Shown here: one piece after another, positions 36,599-49,692 of the stretch
How the letters are laid out: every line of letters starts with the position of its first letter
Position numbering within the stretch: the stretch's first letter is position 1
DNA from: Notolepis coatsorum
Taxonomy: Eukaryota; Chordata; Actinopteri; Aulopiformes; Paralepididae
Assembly (NCBI GenBank): GCA_963971535.1
Contig: OZ020589.1
Location: 94,491,020-94,555,019, forward strand
Length of the DNA: 64,000 nucleotides
Direction of reading: 5' to 3'
The notes under the pieces: generated by a model
The model's database searches: none
What the model was told of the DNA's origin: nothing
What the model saw: the letters and a program-made list of their open reading frames with translations, nothing else
Program-made: the position numbers and the translations under genes

Positions 36599-36990
36599 TA
36601 GAGGCATCGGCAGCTTTAAGCTGAATTTTCCAAAGAAAATAATAATAATTGCACAGTGTGTACTTTTTGAGGAGGAAGTCCTTCTGAGGAGGATGGTGGT
36701 CTTTCTGATGCGACCCCATAACATCTGATTGACCAAAGAACAACAGCTCCACGCATCAATAATCAGATGTTTCTGCAAAGTGGCGTTCCCGGGGTCAAGG
36801 CAGAAAGACCACCATCGCCGCGTTGCTTGTCAAAAAGTACATACAATGTGCAAACTGATCAGAGGCTGGGAAATATTTTCCTGGAAAATCTGCGAAAAAG
36901 CCCCTTTAATTTTCATCCATTACCTTGGCAGAAATTCTCAATTCAAATGGACTTACCTATAGTCGCTCCCAAGGTTCTTTAATGCCTCTA
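36599..36990. mobile_element. Foldback-type MITE with long imperfect inverted repeats
   Basis: Ends TTTAGAGGCAT and ATGCCTCTAAA. Internal complementary segments include GATGGTGGTCTTTCTG with CAGAAAGACCACCATCG, and TGTACTTTTTGA with TCAAAAAGTACA. The whole unit could fold into one hairpin. Confidence 0.55.
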
Positions 36991-37290
36991 AAATACATTT
37001 ACATTTTGTCATTTAGCTGACGCTTTTATCTAAAGTTCTGTACGACAAGTCAGCAGGAACAATGTTCATCACAGTGCTGAAACTTGGGTGCTGCAGTGTT
37101 GAGTGCATAGTAGTAGAGACATATTAGTAAATAGATAGAAGAGTGCATGATAGTAGAAGACAGTAAGAAGCTATACACTCGCAACGCTTACATTTTCAAC
37201 TGCTGTGACGACTGAACCCAGACGAAGATGTAAAATGCTTTGGATATATATATAAATAAATGCAGTCCATTTACCATTTGAATCTTCAAA
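36991..37290 (-). repeat. L2 3' end remnant and SINE-like tail
   Basis: 36995-37090 matches the L2 3' UTR on the minus strand (TCATTTAGCTGACGCTTTTATC). 37230-37285 ends like the SINE at 36375 (ATGCAGTCCATTTACCATTT) on the plus strand. Confidence 0.5.
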
Positions 37291-37502
37291 GACCCAACAT
37301 GCTCACAGCGCCTGTCAACGGCACGTGAGGGGGTGGGGGGGGGGGGGGGTGGGGGGGGGTTGGTGGAAAGAAAGGAGACAGAGGTTTGGTAGAATGCATT
37401 CTCTCTGATTTTTATTCAGGTTCTTTAGGAAGAGTTCTGTTTGGAATTACAAAATGCACTGGTAGAAATAGCAGATTGGAGATTGAGATTGAGAGTGAGA
37501 GA

Positions 37503-37551
<49 letters not shown>

Positions 37552-38537
37552 CGAAAGGGATTTCGTCATAGTCGGGGATAAACGGGAAACATCACCAAGG
37601 TCAGGCAGCTCTCACTCTCAAAGGGATTGTTTTTCATCAAAAGGAAAAGTATTCTTCCTTCACCCCGCAATTCTTTTATCTTTTTTTGTAATGTTAGTGT
37701 TAATCTATCGTTCGTCCCCGTCAGTTTCCCCCATGAAATAACTGGCAATATAACAAACAAACATTCTTCGATTTCATCACCAAAGTTCATTTTCATTTTT
37801 TGTCAGGATTTTCTCTTTTTTTGGGTCAGGTTTTTTACGTTTTTTGTTTTTCAAAAATAGAAGAAAAAAGAAACACATTGCTCTTAAAAACATCTATCTA
37901 TATATATTTTTACATATATATACTTTTTTCTTTATATTCTTTTTTTATTTTATTTTTTTTTATTCCTGAAGTTCGACTGTTACCCCACATAGTGGCATGC
38001 ACATTGCACATGCAAATCTGTAATTAAATACTTCTTTTTATCTTAAATTGCCATGTTTATTTATTTTTATTTTTATTTTCTCAACTTGCTAAGTGAAACC
38101 TGTATGTTTTTCTACCGTGGCACTGGTTTCTATTGGATGACAATGGTTGCCATGGGGATATATGCATGGATGGAGGGACGGATGCTTCGGTTGCCACTAA
38201 AAGCCCTGTGTCCCCTGTGGGGGGTGGGGGGGGGGGGGTGCGGTGCTTCACGTCCCCTTTGATGCTGTGACAGAGCATTAAAAGGCGGGATGTTGACAGG
38301 GCAAGATCTTGCAAGAGATCCATCCAAGAGACAACCTGTCCCCTGTGAGACTATCATGAGGAGGGGAGGAATGGAGAGATAAGAGGAGAAACAAGAGAAA
38401 AAGGGAGGGCCTTGAGGGTTACTATGGCGACCGTAGGAGACATCGGGCATCGATTTAGTATCGCTGCATAGCAACTCCCAGTCTGGAGTCACTGCACACG
38501 CACATACACACACACACACACACGCACAGGCAGGCAG

Positions 38538-38584
<47 letters not shown>

Positions 38585-38875
38585 CACACACACACACAGG
38601 TGAGCTGCAGGCAGAAGTGTACACATCCTCCCACACTCTTCAAGGCGTGCAGACTGTGCTCACGCGCACACACACACACACACACGCACACACACACACA
38701 CACACATATTGAACCCACTGAACCTACATGCTTGCTCAAGGCTACCACTGTGTGTTCATGAATGGGATTACATGCATATTAATGTGACATCCAGAGTAAG
38801 AGCTATAGACAGAGAGAGAACGTGAGTGTGTGTGAGAGTGAGTGAGTGAGTGAGTGAGTGAGTGAGTGAGTGAGT

Positions 38876-38957
<82 letters not shown>

Positions 38958-39140
38958 CTGTGGAGATGAAGGCAAGCCAACAGGGTGAAAGGAAATGCGA
39001 GACAAAATGACATCTGATGAACACGATGGCTTTTTCAGAACATTTTATGAATGATGTCATGATGAACACAATGACTTACACACAGCTGCAATGTACAGGG
39101 AATGGAAAGTAGGAGCAGTGAACCAATGAAACAAACGTCT
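37291..39140. other. Microsatellite-rich non-coding stretch
   Basis: Poly-G run 37330-37360; (GA)n 37495-37555; T-rich 37790-38090; poly-G 38221-38239; (CA)n blocks 38500-38705; (GAGT)n 38838-38880 passing into (GA)n 38880-38955. On the minus strand an AATAAA occurs at 37411-37416. No exon recognised. Confidence 0.5.
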
Positions 39141-39300
39141 CATGTCCGTCCTATCACCCTCCTGTCCATCCTATCACCATCCTGTCCTTCCTATCACCCT
39201 CCTGTCCTTCCCATCGCCCTCCTGTCCATCCTATCACCCTCCTGTCCTTCCTATCACCCTCTTGTCCTTCCCATCACCCTCCTGTCCTTCCCATCGCCCT
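39141..39300. repeat. 20-bp minisatellite, 8 units
   Basis: Unit CCTGTCCTTCCTATCACCCT with variants at fixed positions (CCATCC/CTTCC, CACCC/CGCCC); 160 bp = 8 x 20. Confidence 0.9.
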
Positions 39301-39641
39301 CCTAACCCACGGTTCCAGCTCCTCCTTGCCTGCGAAGAAGGTGTGATTAAGGATGACGAGGAAGCGAAGGCTCAGGAAGGCTCAGATGGAGAGAAGAAGT
39401 GTGGCTGAGGTGTTCATGCAGACATACAGAGTCCACCCGACCATCTCAATACAAAATCCCAAATCTGAAAAATAGTATATTGAAATAATTTTTTTTGAAG
39501 ACAATAAAACTGAGAGGTCTCTGTTTAACTGGTAGTATGGTAAGGCTACTGCTATTGGCATAATGTATAATATTCATTTTCATTGTTATAACTTTGAAAT
39601 AACATTTAAAATCTTCTCAACCAAACCAAGCAGTGTAATGT

Positions 39642-39694
<53 letters not shown>

Positions 39695-39790
39695 CTCTGT
39701 AGTATGAATACATTTTAATGTATAAAGAATTGAAAATGTAATTCAATTGTGACCTTAAAATCCCCAATTTCTTTTGCATGATTACACCCC
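39301..39790. other. Unassigned sequence with a TA microsatellite
   Basis: (TA)n at about 39643-39691. No gene recognised. Confidence 0.4.
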
Positions 39791-40110
39791 TGCCCGCCCC
39801 CTTTCAACCGTACATCTGCTTTTCTTCCCTGCTCCGCCCCCTTTCGACCGTACATCTGCTTTTCTTCCCTGCTCCGCCCCCTTTCAACCGTACATCTGCT
39901 TTTCTTCCCTGCTCCACCCCCTTTCAACTGTATAACTGCTTTTCTTCCCTGCTCCGCCCCCTTTCGACCGTACATCTGCTTTTCTTCCCTGCTCCACCCC
40001 CTTTCAACCGTACAGCTGCTTTTCTTCCATGCTCCGCCCCCTTTCAACCGTACAGCTGCTTTTCTTCCATGCTCCGCCCCCTTTCAACCGTACATCTGCT
40101 TTTCTTCCCT
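39791..40110. repeat. 40-bp minisatellite, 8 units
   Basis: Unit starts GCTCCGCCCCCTTTCAACCG and ends CTGCTTTTCTTCCCT. Eight units fill exactly 320 bp, with a few point variants. Confidence 0.95.
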
Positions 40111-40119
40111 GCTCCTGCT

Positions 40120-40206
40120 TCAAGCAGCACTACGTCACCAGCCGCATTTCATTGTATACCTGTATGCCGTGACAATTAAAACTCTTGACTTGACTTGACT
40201 TGACTT
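40120..40206 (+). repeat. Retroelement 3' tail with (ACTTG)n
   Basis: TTTCATTGTATACCTGTATG, GTGACAATTAAAACTCTTG, then four ACTTG units. Typical non-LTR or SINE terminus. Confidence 0.55.
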
Positions 40207-40433
40207 GTCACTGGTGAGACCAGCAGTGGAGACTATAGGAGGTGATGTGAGACTCAGTGTGTGTGCTGTCATGGTGTCCTGTACAGTGTAAAGGCACTGA
40301 AGGTTACCTACTGTAGGTGATGGTCCATACTTATCAGCACACTCGTATGTACGCGCACACACACATGAGCATGCCTGCACACACACAACACATATCACTC
40401 TCAAAAAGTACGTGTTAAAACAAAACAGGTTTG

Positions 40434-41028
40434 TTGTCCTTAACTAAACACATACATGTGTTAACAGCGACACGATTTGTAATTTTGAATTTGAACACAT
40501 CGGTATGATCCTGTAATTTTGAACACATCTTTAACACATCTGTATGATCCTGTCATTCTGAACACATCTCTATGATCCTGAACACATCCTTAACAAATCT
40601 GTATGATCCTGTCATTCTGAACACATCTGTATGATCCTGTCATTCTGAACACATCTGTAAGATCCTGAACACATCCTTAACACATCTGTATGATCCTGTC
40701 ATTCTGAACACATATGTATGATCCTGTCATTCTGAACACATCTGTAAGATCCTGTCATTCTGAACACATCTGTATGATCCTGTCATTCTGAACACATCTG
40801 TATGATCCTGTCATTCTGAACACATATGTATGATCCTGTCATTCTGAACACATCTGTAAGATCCTATCATTTTGAACACATCTGTATGATCCTGTCATTC
40901 TGAACACATCTGTATGATCCTGTCATTCTGAACACATCTGTATGATCCTGTCATTCTGAACACATCTGTATGCTCCTGTCATTCTGAACACATCTTTAAC
41001 ACAACTGTATGTGTTTAGTTAAGGACAA
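40434..41028. mobile_element. MITE filled with a 28-bp minisatellite
   Basis: Ends TTGTCCTTAACTAAACACAT and its complement (ATGTGTTTAGTTAAGGACAA) are inverted repeats of at least 20 bp, extended by TGTGTTAA and TTTAACACA. Between them, about 40500-40990 is a tandem array of units like GTATGATCCTGTCATTCTGA + ACACATCT, about 17-18 copies with length variants (some shortened to about 20 bp). Confidence 0.8.
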
Positions 41029-41835
41029 TACACCCTGTGTTATTCTATATTTGGGTGCACACACACACACACAAGGAGAGGAATGTCTCACCGGTACACC
41101 AGTAAACCCCGGACCCCTGTGACGAACCCGAGCATGGACCCTCCATTCCAAGATGAACCCGAGATGCAGGCGGCGGCAGTTCAAAATGGCCTCCGAGTGT
41201 GAGAGGGTGAGTGTTTGTGTTTGTGGAAAAGTTTACCTCCAAGTGCTCCCAGTGCCAATGTGAAATTGTGCGTGATCTCGAGACTCTACTACCACCTCTG
41301 CTATAACCCCCACCCTCCCCCGCCCCTAGCACCCCGCACCCAGTTAAGACTCTCTCTCACTGCCACCCACCCAGTACCCACCCAGTAACCGCCCAAATGA
41401 CACCCCAGTCCTCCACCTGGCTGTTGACAGTCTTCCACCCCCTACACAGTACACACGCATGCACACACCTGGTGCTGTACACAGGGAGATCCGCTGGCGT
41501 GGCTTCAGCTACATACGAACCACTTACTGCACATTAAAACCCCTTTTCCTTAAGATTTTAAGAGAAGCCCTTATTCCTGTTTTTTCTTCTTTTTCTCGAC
41601 ACATACTGTAAGCTTCACACAACTGACACAATTTCACAGACAGGTTTGATCGGATGGGTTGTGGAGATGTGGTGGCACGGCATGGTCTCTGGGTGGGGGG
41701 TGTGGGGGGTCTAAAGGTAAAAAAGGAAAAAGAAGAATGAAAAAGTGATTGTAGGTGAAGCCCGGCAGATGAGCGTGTTTGATCGAAGCCACGGCGTGGG
41801 TGGATGAACCAAGCATAGCCCCCCCCCCCCCCCCC
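41029..41835. other. Unassigned sequence downstream of the channel gene
   Basis: CA-rich near 41055; no coding exon recognised. Ends in a poly-C run (41819-41835). Confidence 0.4.
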
Positions 41836-42098
41836 GACCCCTGCTCAAGCCCCTGACTCCTGCTCAAGCCCCTGACCCCTGCTCAACCACCTGACCCCTG
41901 CTCAACCCCCTGACCCCTGCTCAAACCCCTGACCCCTGCTCAACCCCCTGACCCCTGCTCAAGCCCCTGACTCCTGCTCAAGCCCCTGACCCCTGCTCAA
42001 CCACCTGACCCCTGCTCAACCCCCTGACCCCTGCTCAACCCCCTGACCCCTGCTCAAACCCCTGACCCCTGCTCAACCCCCTGACCCCTGCTCAAACC
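41836..42098. repeat. 19-bp minisatellite, about 14 units
   Basis: Unit GACCCCTGCTCAAGCCCCT; unit starts at 41836, 41855 ... 42083. Variant units (GACTCC; CAACCACCT) recur in the same order, showing a higher-order duplication of about 7 units. Confidence 0.9.
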
Positions 42099-42149
42099 AT
42101 TAGTGAAAGTAAACGAAAAAATTTTAAATTAAGTTTATATGCGCTTTTT

Positions 42150-42152
<3 letters not shown>

Positions 42153-42222
<70 letters not shown>
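42153..42222. repeat. (TA)n microsatellite
   Basis: About 35 TA units. Confidence 0.95.
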
Positions 42223-42225
<3 letters not shown>

Positions 42226-42706
42226 GGGATTTGTTAGAGTTTTTATTTTTTTTTTTTTGGACATACACAACATGCTTTCATACAAGGGCAGTGTTGTGTG
42301 TTGGCCATTTTTTATCCGCAGTTACAATTCTGAAGCAAATGTGTTAAAAATTTGCCAAAATGAAGTCTTGTTTCCCGTCGAAACGCGCAGTGTCCAAGTG
42401 CAAGTGGTTCTTTTGTTTGTTGATTGACAGGCTGCGAATGGGGGGGGGGGGGTGCGGGTCAGAGTCTGTAATGTGGGTCACTGAAGGAGAGGGGGGGCAA
42501 CATTACAACGTCTGACAAATGCTCGTCCATGCCGGATAAAACCATACAATAACTGAAAACCCTAGGCCTACTGTTTTCTACATCTACCTAGCTAGCTACC
42601 TAAACTCTAGAGGGACCTGAGAAGTAAACAAACCTTTTTCACCTCTGTTAAAATCTCTCGCTACACCGCCTGAAACCAGACACACGGGCCACCGGCGGGA
42701 CACAAA

Positions 42707-42835
42707 ATGGCGGCCATGCCGTTGCCTACGTCAAAGTCCAGCCTCTTGGCCGTTTTCTCTGGCTGGTTTAGTACCAAGGCCCAGTCGAGAAAAGAGAAAA
42801 CGCCGGGAGCCGATGAGGACCCTTTTAAGGCGTAG
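42707..42835 (+). CDS. Small ORF with strong start context, unassigned
   Basis: A 42-codon frame starting ATGGCGGCCATGCCG, with A at -3 and G at +4, reading MAAMPLPTSKSSLLAVFSGW and ending in an acidic-basic stretch (KEKTPGADEDPFKA) before TAG. The surrounding 42640-42840 is the most GC-balanced, least repetitive part of this region. I recognise no homologue. It could be a real short peptide, a 5' exon of something, or chance. Confidence 0.2.
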   Translation: MAAMPLPTSKSSLLAVFSGWFSTKAQSRKEKTPGADEDPFKA

Positions 42836-43085
42836 TGTGGTTGATCTCATCTATTACAGAGGGGAGGAGGCAAGAGGGGGAGGGGGGCAGATACAGAAGG
42901 CACTGTGGCTCTGTAGGGGGTTCTGTAGGGGTTCTGTATGGGGTTCTGGTTCTGGGCCAGTTTGGATCCCCATACAACCACCCACTTGAGGTGGGGGCAG
43001 AGGGCCAGGTTTTCTTTAAGTAAAAAAAGAAGAAAGAAAAAGAAAGACAACCCCCATCCCCTCATACTATGCTACACTATTCTCA

Positions 43086-43086
<1 letters not shown>

Positions 43087-43160
<74 letters not shown>
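43087..43160. repeat. (CTA)n microsatellite
   Basis: About 24 CTA units. Confidence 0.95.
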
Positions 43161-43161
<1 letters not shown>

Positions 43162-44902
43162 GGCCTGGAGGCTGACGTTCTCGGAAGAAGAGAGAGAGGG
43201 GATCGGAGGGAGAGCAAGAATACTGCTGGGGGGGGGGGTATGAACGAAGGGACTAAACTGAACATGGGCTGTGCATGATTGTGCAAAGTTGTGTCACTCT
43301 GGTATTCACATTTTCGCCGACAAATATCTGTGTGTGTTCTTTTTCTGTATGTTTCTTACAATATTATGGTATTAGAATCTTCTGAAATAATATGGTATGA
43401 ATGCTTATGAGTTCTGCATAGAGTTGTACACCTGGAGTGGGGGGGGGGGGGGGGGGGGTGTCTTTGTGGAGCCACTGCCGCGGAAAAGTGCAAGATTTCA
43501 GAGTATCGCGAGCATCGCCTGTCCTGTCATGAGCAGCAGTATGCAAAATAAATAAAATCTGAATCTCTGATTAATATTATTCTCTATCATTACCTATAAC
43601 TACATCTACTTCATTATATCTAGACTGATCTGTGTCTTATCGCCTAGTTATCTATGTATGCTATCTCTTCAACTTGTCCTAGAGCTTATTGAATATTCAA
43701 TAATAGTTTTCCCTCATAATCATATAAGGATAAAAAAAAAAGAAAACAACAGCAAAAAGATTAATAAAAAGGTAATAATCTTATCATTGAGTGTCCATAT
43801 CCTATAATAATGGCGCTGCTTGCGTCAAGGTCTTCAATTTCTTCTCTGGCATGTGGAGGGAACTGATTGGAAAGTAAATGGACAGAGAGAGAGAAAGAGA
43901 GAGAGAGATCTTTGTGGCTACTTAACGGAGGGTTTTGGCAGAAGAGGTGACAGCTATGATTAGCTGTAGCTCTGTGGGGGGGGGGGGGGCACTACGTTTG
44001 GCTGTTCTCTGCTGATCCTGAGCTGAGAGAGAGAGAGAAAGAGAGAGGGGTGGGGGGGGGGGGGCAGCATTGGCACAGATGGACAGACCGAGGGCCCCTG
44101 GGATGGACGTCACCGCTCCTGCAGGGCTACATCCGCGTCGAATACACCGCTTTCAACTCTGAAACGTTGCATGGAGTCAGGATGTGGATCGGTCACAGAG
44201 GAAGGCAGGAGGACCCGACCGACACCCAGCCGACACAGATACTGAACCGTCACCGTACGGCGCCGCTATAGCAGCCTTCTGGACCACAGAGCCGACCGGA
44301 GGAGGAACCAACGTAAAGGGAGTTTGGTGATATTTCTTTTGGGGGGGGAGAGTAGATAATAAGAATTCAACCGCCTGTGATCGCTTGAGGTCTGCGATAA
44401 AAATACACGTTTGTTAACTTCCCTGCAACAGGCCTGGCTGTCTGCGAAGAATACAGAGACAAAACTCTCCACACTCTCCACAAACCCTGTGCTCGTCAGG
44501 ACCCAAAGACCTGGGTGACACCGTCTCCTGCCCTTTGACCCTTAAACCCTTTGGCTTGGCACAAAGTGACCGACTGAAGCATGCCAATCCAGCTCTGCTC
44601 TCCGTCGAAACGTCCCCCGCCTAAAGAAATAAAGAAATAAAAATGTTCTACGATTATTCTCCCGCTTGGAAGAGTATCGTGTCAAGAGCTTCTGAGCGGT
44701 TAACCAACGTTCCAGCAGCGCTTTGCGAGTGTTCGTGAGCCGTCACCCGGGAGACGTCGGGATGTGTGAGACGCTTCCGTGACGTCCCGGTAAAAAGTTT
44801 GTCGGAACAGGGGAAAGAAATAAACATGATGGAAACAAGATGGACACAGCTGACTGGATCTCGAAGAAACCAAAAACATGACAACAAATCTACAATTCTA
44901 TC

Positions 44903-44965
<63 letters not shown>

Positions 44966-45276
44966 TGTCATAATCATGTTGCATTGACATTGATATCATT
45001 ATTCATAATACTATCATCGTTAAAAATATTAAATTGAGTCTGGAAGAGGTTCGCTCTCTCTACGCTCTCTCTCTCGCCATGCGTAACAGGAAGCCTTGAA
45101 AACAATCTTGTAACACCCCCCCCACACACACACGTCTCCCCCGCACCCCCCACCCCCCCTAGTGCTCAGAGTGTTAAACCCCCCCGTCATCTGGAAAATC
45201 AATGCAAAACAAAACCGCTCGACTATCGAACCTGCTTCAACCGAAACGATGTTCTGACTACGGCGAGATGTGAGAG

Positions 45277-45343
<67 letters not shown>

Positions 45344-46497
45344 AACTTCTTTGTAAACCTAAAAGCCAACCCCCCCATGTCCCACCCATACCAACAGAAC
45401 TTCTCTCTCTAGGTATGGATTTAATCAATCATGCAGGTTTCCATCGAATTTTTGAACTCCAAAAAACATCAAAAACGAGGCTGAGCGAACGCAACAGAAG
45501 AACCAAGCGTCAATGTCCAAAGAAGAACAAGAAGGAGAAGAAATTGAAATACTGAAGAAATAGTCTTTTTCCCCGTCCCCTCCTACTCCTCTGCCGTGTC
45601 AAACGTGTGATGTCATTCCCTGTCATGTTATCCTATGCGGTGCGCCGGTCACATGACCAAAGGGTAGGGGGGTGGGGGTTGGGGGGATGGGGAGCGCAAG
45701 TGTCCGACTCCCTCGTAAAAATGTGATGCCCCCCCCCCCCCCGACCCCTTAGCGCACTAGAGCAGGAAGTGAGGTCACACTGTGCCCCCCACCACACAGG
45801 AAGTGATGCCACACCAGTTCCGTCAGCATTAGGTGAGTTCTTTAACAGTAAACAGAGATGATAAAACTCATCGAATATCAGCCAGCACTGGGATTGGCTG
45901 GTTTTTGCAGTATAGGCGGAGCTTCCTGGTTCTGTACCTTGGGAAGGAAAAAAGGTCAAAGGTCAAAGTTAAAGTGGTTGTTCTCCCTTTTTTTTTTCTT
46001 TTCATAGTTTTTCATGTAAAGTTTTTTTTGTTCTTCAGTGTTCAAGTTTGATTTTCCGGAGGCATAGCTTGGCGTGTAGGACAGGGGGTCCGTTGAGGAA
46101 GTGAGCTGAGGTCTGCGTTCCAACAGGCTTTTACAGTAGGAGAAGAAGAAGACCAGAAGGGACAGAGCGTTCGCACGTCCGGTCCGGGAGAGGTGCTTCA
46201 CGAGGACATGCTCCTGTCTTTCACTCACACCTCCGTCCCAAACCCTCTGTCGTCCCTCCAACCTGGCCTTGCTGGTCAAGCTGTGAATTCTGGGTACTGT
46301 AGTTCTGCGTCACAGAGCAAGGAGGAGGAGAAGGGGGGTGCGTTGTATCTGTGTGTCGCTCCGAGTAGTTTTAGAGTCTCACACGCACTCATGCCTCCTC
46401 CGAGCCCCCCCCTCTAAGCCCTCTGTCCCAGGCAGAATCAGTCTCCTCCCCCGCCCTGGCCTCCTCTCCTCCCCTCATCCCTCGCTCCCTGCAGTCG
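43161..46497 (-). other. Region 3' of the channel stop codon, possibly 3' UTR in part
   Basis: No recognised exon or complete transposon. It holds poly-G tracts (43234, 43438, 43977, 44050, 44340), (GA)n at 44020 and 45281-45339, (ATC)n at 44905-44966, and poly-C at 45730. The unusual lack of transposons compared with the flanks fits transcribed 3' sequence of the minus-strand gene that ends at 46498. The end of that UTR cannot be set from sequence alone. Confidence 0.4.
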
Positions 46498-47190
46498 CTA
46501 GCACCAGTCGTCCTCGTCCGTCTCACTGTAAGGTTCGTGTAGTCCCTTGCGGGGCCCCCGCGCCTGGGCGGGCCGGTGGTGCGGGTGGGGGGCCGGCGGT
46601 CCATGCCGGTGCGGGGAGGGCGAGCGGTAGCCGTTGGGGACCCTGCGCGGGTGCGGGTGGGGGGGCGGAGGGGGCCCATGGCGGGCAGTCCTGGGAGAGC
46701 GCGGGTGGGGGTTGCCGTGGGAGAGGCTCTGCTCGTAGGCGGGGGGCTCGTTGTGGCGCTCGTACTCGTAGTCGCGCTCGTAGAAGGGCCCGTCGCCCTC
46801 CAGGCTGTCCCCGGGCGGGGGACCGCTCCAGCGGCCTCTGTGCGGGGACCTGGGAGAGCCATGATGGGGCGGCGAGCGGGGGGACTGGTGCCGGGGGGAG
46901 CGCGGCGAGCCGTGCCGGGACGTGGAGCCTCCGTGGTGGGGGGAGCCCTGGCGCGACGGGGGCCGGTGGTGGTAGCTCCTGTCGTGGTCCGGAGGCGAGA
47001 AGGCCCGCGGGGAAGGCGAGCGCAGGCGACCGGGACCCGCGGGGGCGTAGCCGGGCTTGCGGACGGCAGGGGAGTAGGTGACGTGTGGGCGGGGCACGGC
47101 GGGGGTCTGGGGCAGCTGGCGACGGCCTCTCCGCGGGGTGCTGGTCCCCGAGGTAGATGGGACGGGGCTGCCGCTCACCGAACTACTGCC
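46498..47190 (-). CDS. cacna1a: Last coding exon of CaV2.1 calcium channel alpha-1A
   Basis: CaV2.1 is the pore subunit of P/Q-type presynaptic calcium channels; this exon encodes the end of its cytosolic tail. The acceptor AG at 47192-47191 is followed in phase 0 by [28 protein letters not shown] and RPHVTYSP, diagnostic of the alpha-1A tail. Next come about 150 residues rich in Arg/Ser/Pro/His, then [10 protein letters not shown] and the terminus [17 protein letters not shown]. The final D-x-W-C is the known PDZ ligand of CaV2 channels for active-zone scaffolds such as Mint1. TAG is at 46500-46498. The glutamine repeat that sits after YSP in the mammalian exon is absent. Teleosts have two paralogues; which this is cannot be told here. 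Confidence 0.93.
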   Translation of the reverse strand, partial: GSSSVSGSPVPSTSGTSTPRRGRRQLPQTPAVPRPHVTYSPAVRKPGYAPAGPGRLRSPSPRAFSPPDHDRSYHHRPPSRQGSPHHGGSTSRHGSPRSPRHQSPRSPPHHGSPRSPHRGRWSGPPPGDSLEGDGPFYERDYEYERHNEPPAYEQSLSHGNPHPRSPRTARHGPPPPPHPHPRRVPNGYRSPSPHRHGPPAPHPHHRPAQARGPRKGLHEPYSETDEDDWC

Positions 47191-48299
<1,109 letters not shown>

Positions 48300-48300
<1 letters not shown>

Positions 48301-48706
48301 CTATTACTTATTATTACTACTACTATTACTATTACTATACTATTACTATTACTACTATTACTATACTATTACTTACTTCCTGGATACTATATCTATATCT
48401 GTACATATCTCTTACCTACTCTTACTAGTTATGCTGCTGGCCAGTATGACTTACTACTATAGTGTCTTTATACCTGTATCACTGTACATAATAATACTAT
48501 AACACTGTACATACATCTGATTAGCACTATTACTCAGTAGTAGTAGTTTATATATTTTATACCCAGTTTAATAACCTGTACATTGTATGTTACTATTGTA
48601 CTTTACTGTTACATTTGCACTCTGGTTGGATGACAAACGTATTTTCGTTGTACTGAACTTGTGCTGTAATGACAATACATTTGAATCTAATCTAATCTAA
48701 TCTAAT
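48300..48706 (+). repeat. LINE 3' UTR with (ATCTA)n tail
   Basis: Ends CGTATTTTCGTTGTACTGAA, GTAATGACAATACATTTGAA, then TCTAATCTAATCTAATC, a typical fish non-LTR 3' terminus. No ORF. Confidence 0.6.
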
Positions 48707-48770
48707 AAATGTCATCACACATCTTAATTTGATAGATGTGTGAGATTATGGGCATGGAGTGTTCCTTTAA

Positions 48771-49634
48771 CACTTTAACCGCCGAAAACGAAATCATATT
48801 TCCTTTCCGGGGCCCTGAGACACAAGTGTGATCTCCTCTCAACTCTCTAGCGGTTCAAGAGCGCCATCTGGTGGCCGATCGGCAGATCGCCAACCGGATA
48901 TTAACCTTTGAACCAGTAGTACTCATGCAAATGTGGTCCGGCCACTCTCTATAGCTCCCGCGACTCCATCTTGAAACACTGGATAATAGATTGCTCGCCC
49001 TAACTCAATAAACAACATTATTTGGACGTATATACTATTATACAACCTGGAAATGGATCGGGCATTTCTACATCCCATAATCGAAAACGGTCTACTCCAC
49101 GCTGAACGTCCAACGGCGCGAGGAACATACGGTAAGATTCAGCGTTATATTATAACGTGTTCAATATAAACTGCTATGATGAACATATGACCCACTCTGG
49201 ATGAATCATCTAACGTTGCCCACGGAATTATAAACGATCCCCCGCCCATCCGGTCATCATCAGATCATACGTAGATCATTCTAGAAGTACGTCCAGTTGA
49301 AATTTTTCATCTTGCGCCGATCGCTACCAAACTGTATTTCATCATCAATATAATGCATTTAGGGCTATAAATCACGTTCTGAAGAAATCTGCAGAAAATG
49401 ATAAAAACATACTTATACTTTAGACCATATTTTAGTATGAATATGTGAATGAAAAAGTTTAACGTTGCTACACCCTGAACAATACATATAGGACATTGAA
49501 TGGGCCATAATAATGGCAATGTAGCAATAGAATTTAAAAAGTTATAGCCCTGCAAAGAAGGGGAACTTCTCCATAGACAAATAGAGCTGGCGAGGGATGG
49601 TAAATTATGAATTTAACCCATGGCGATCAAAGTG
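48771..49634. mobile_element. piggyBac-like MITE in channel intron
   Basis: TTAA at 48767-48770 and 49635-49638; inward ends CACTTTAACCGCC and TGGCGATCAAAGTG match the other TTAA elements here. Confidence 0.7.
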
Positions 49635-49692
49635 TTAAGTAAAGTCTACTTTAAAAGAGGTAAACCAAATATTTTAAAATACTTGAGCTCTT

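Noticed and set aside
40500-40990. 28-bp repeats resembling a CRISPR array
   Set aside because: Units are contiguous with no unique spacers, in a vertebrate context; a minisatellite.
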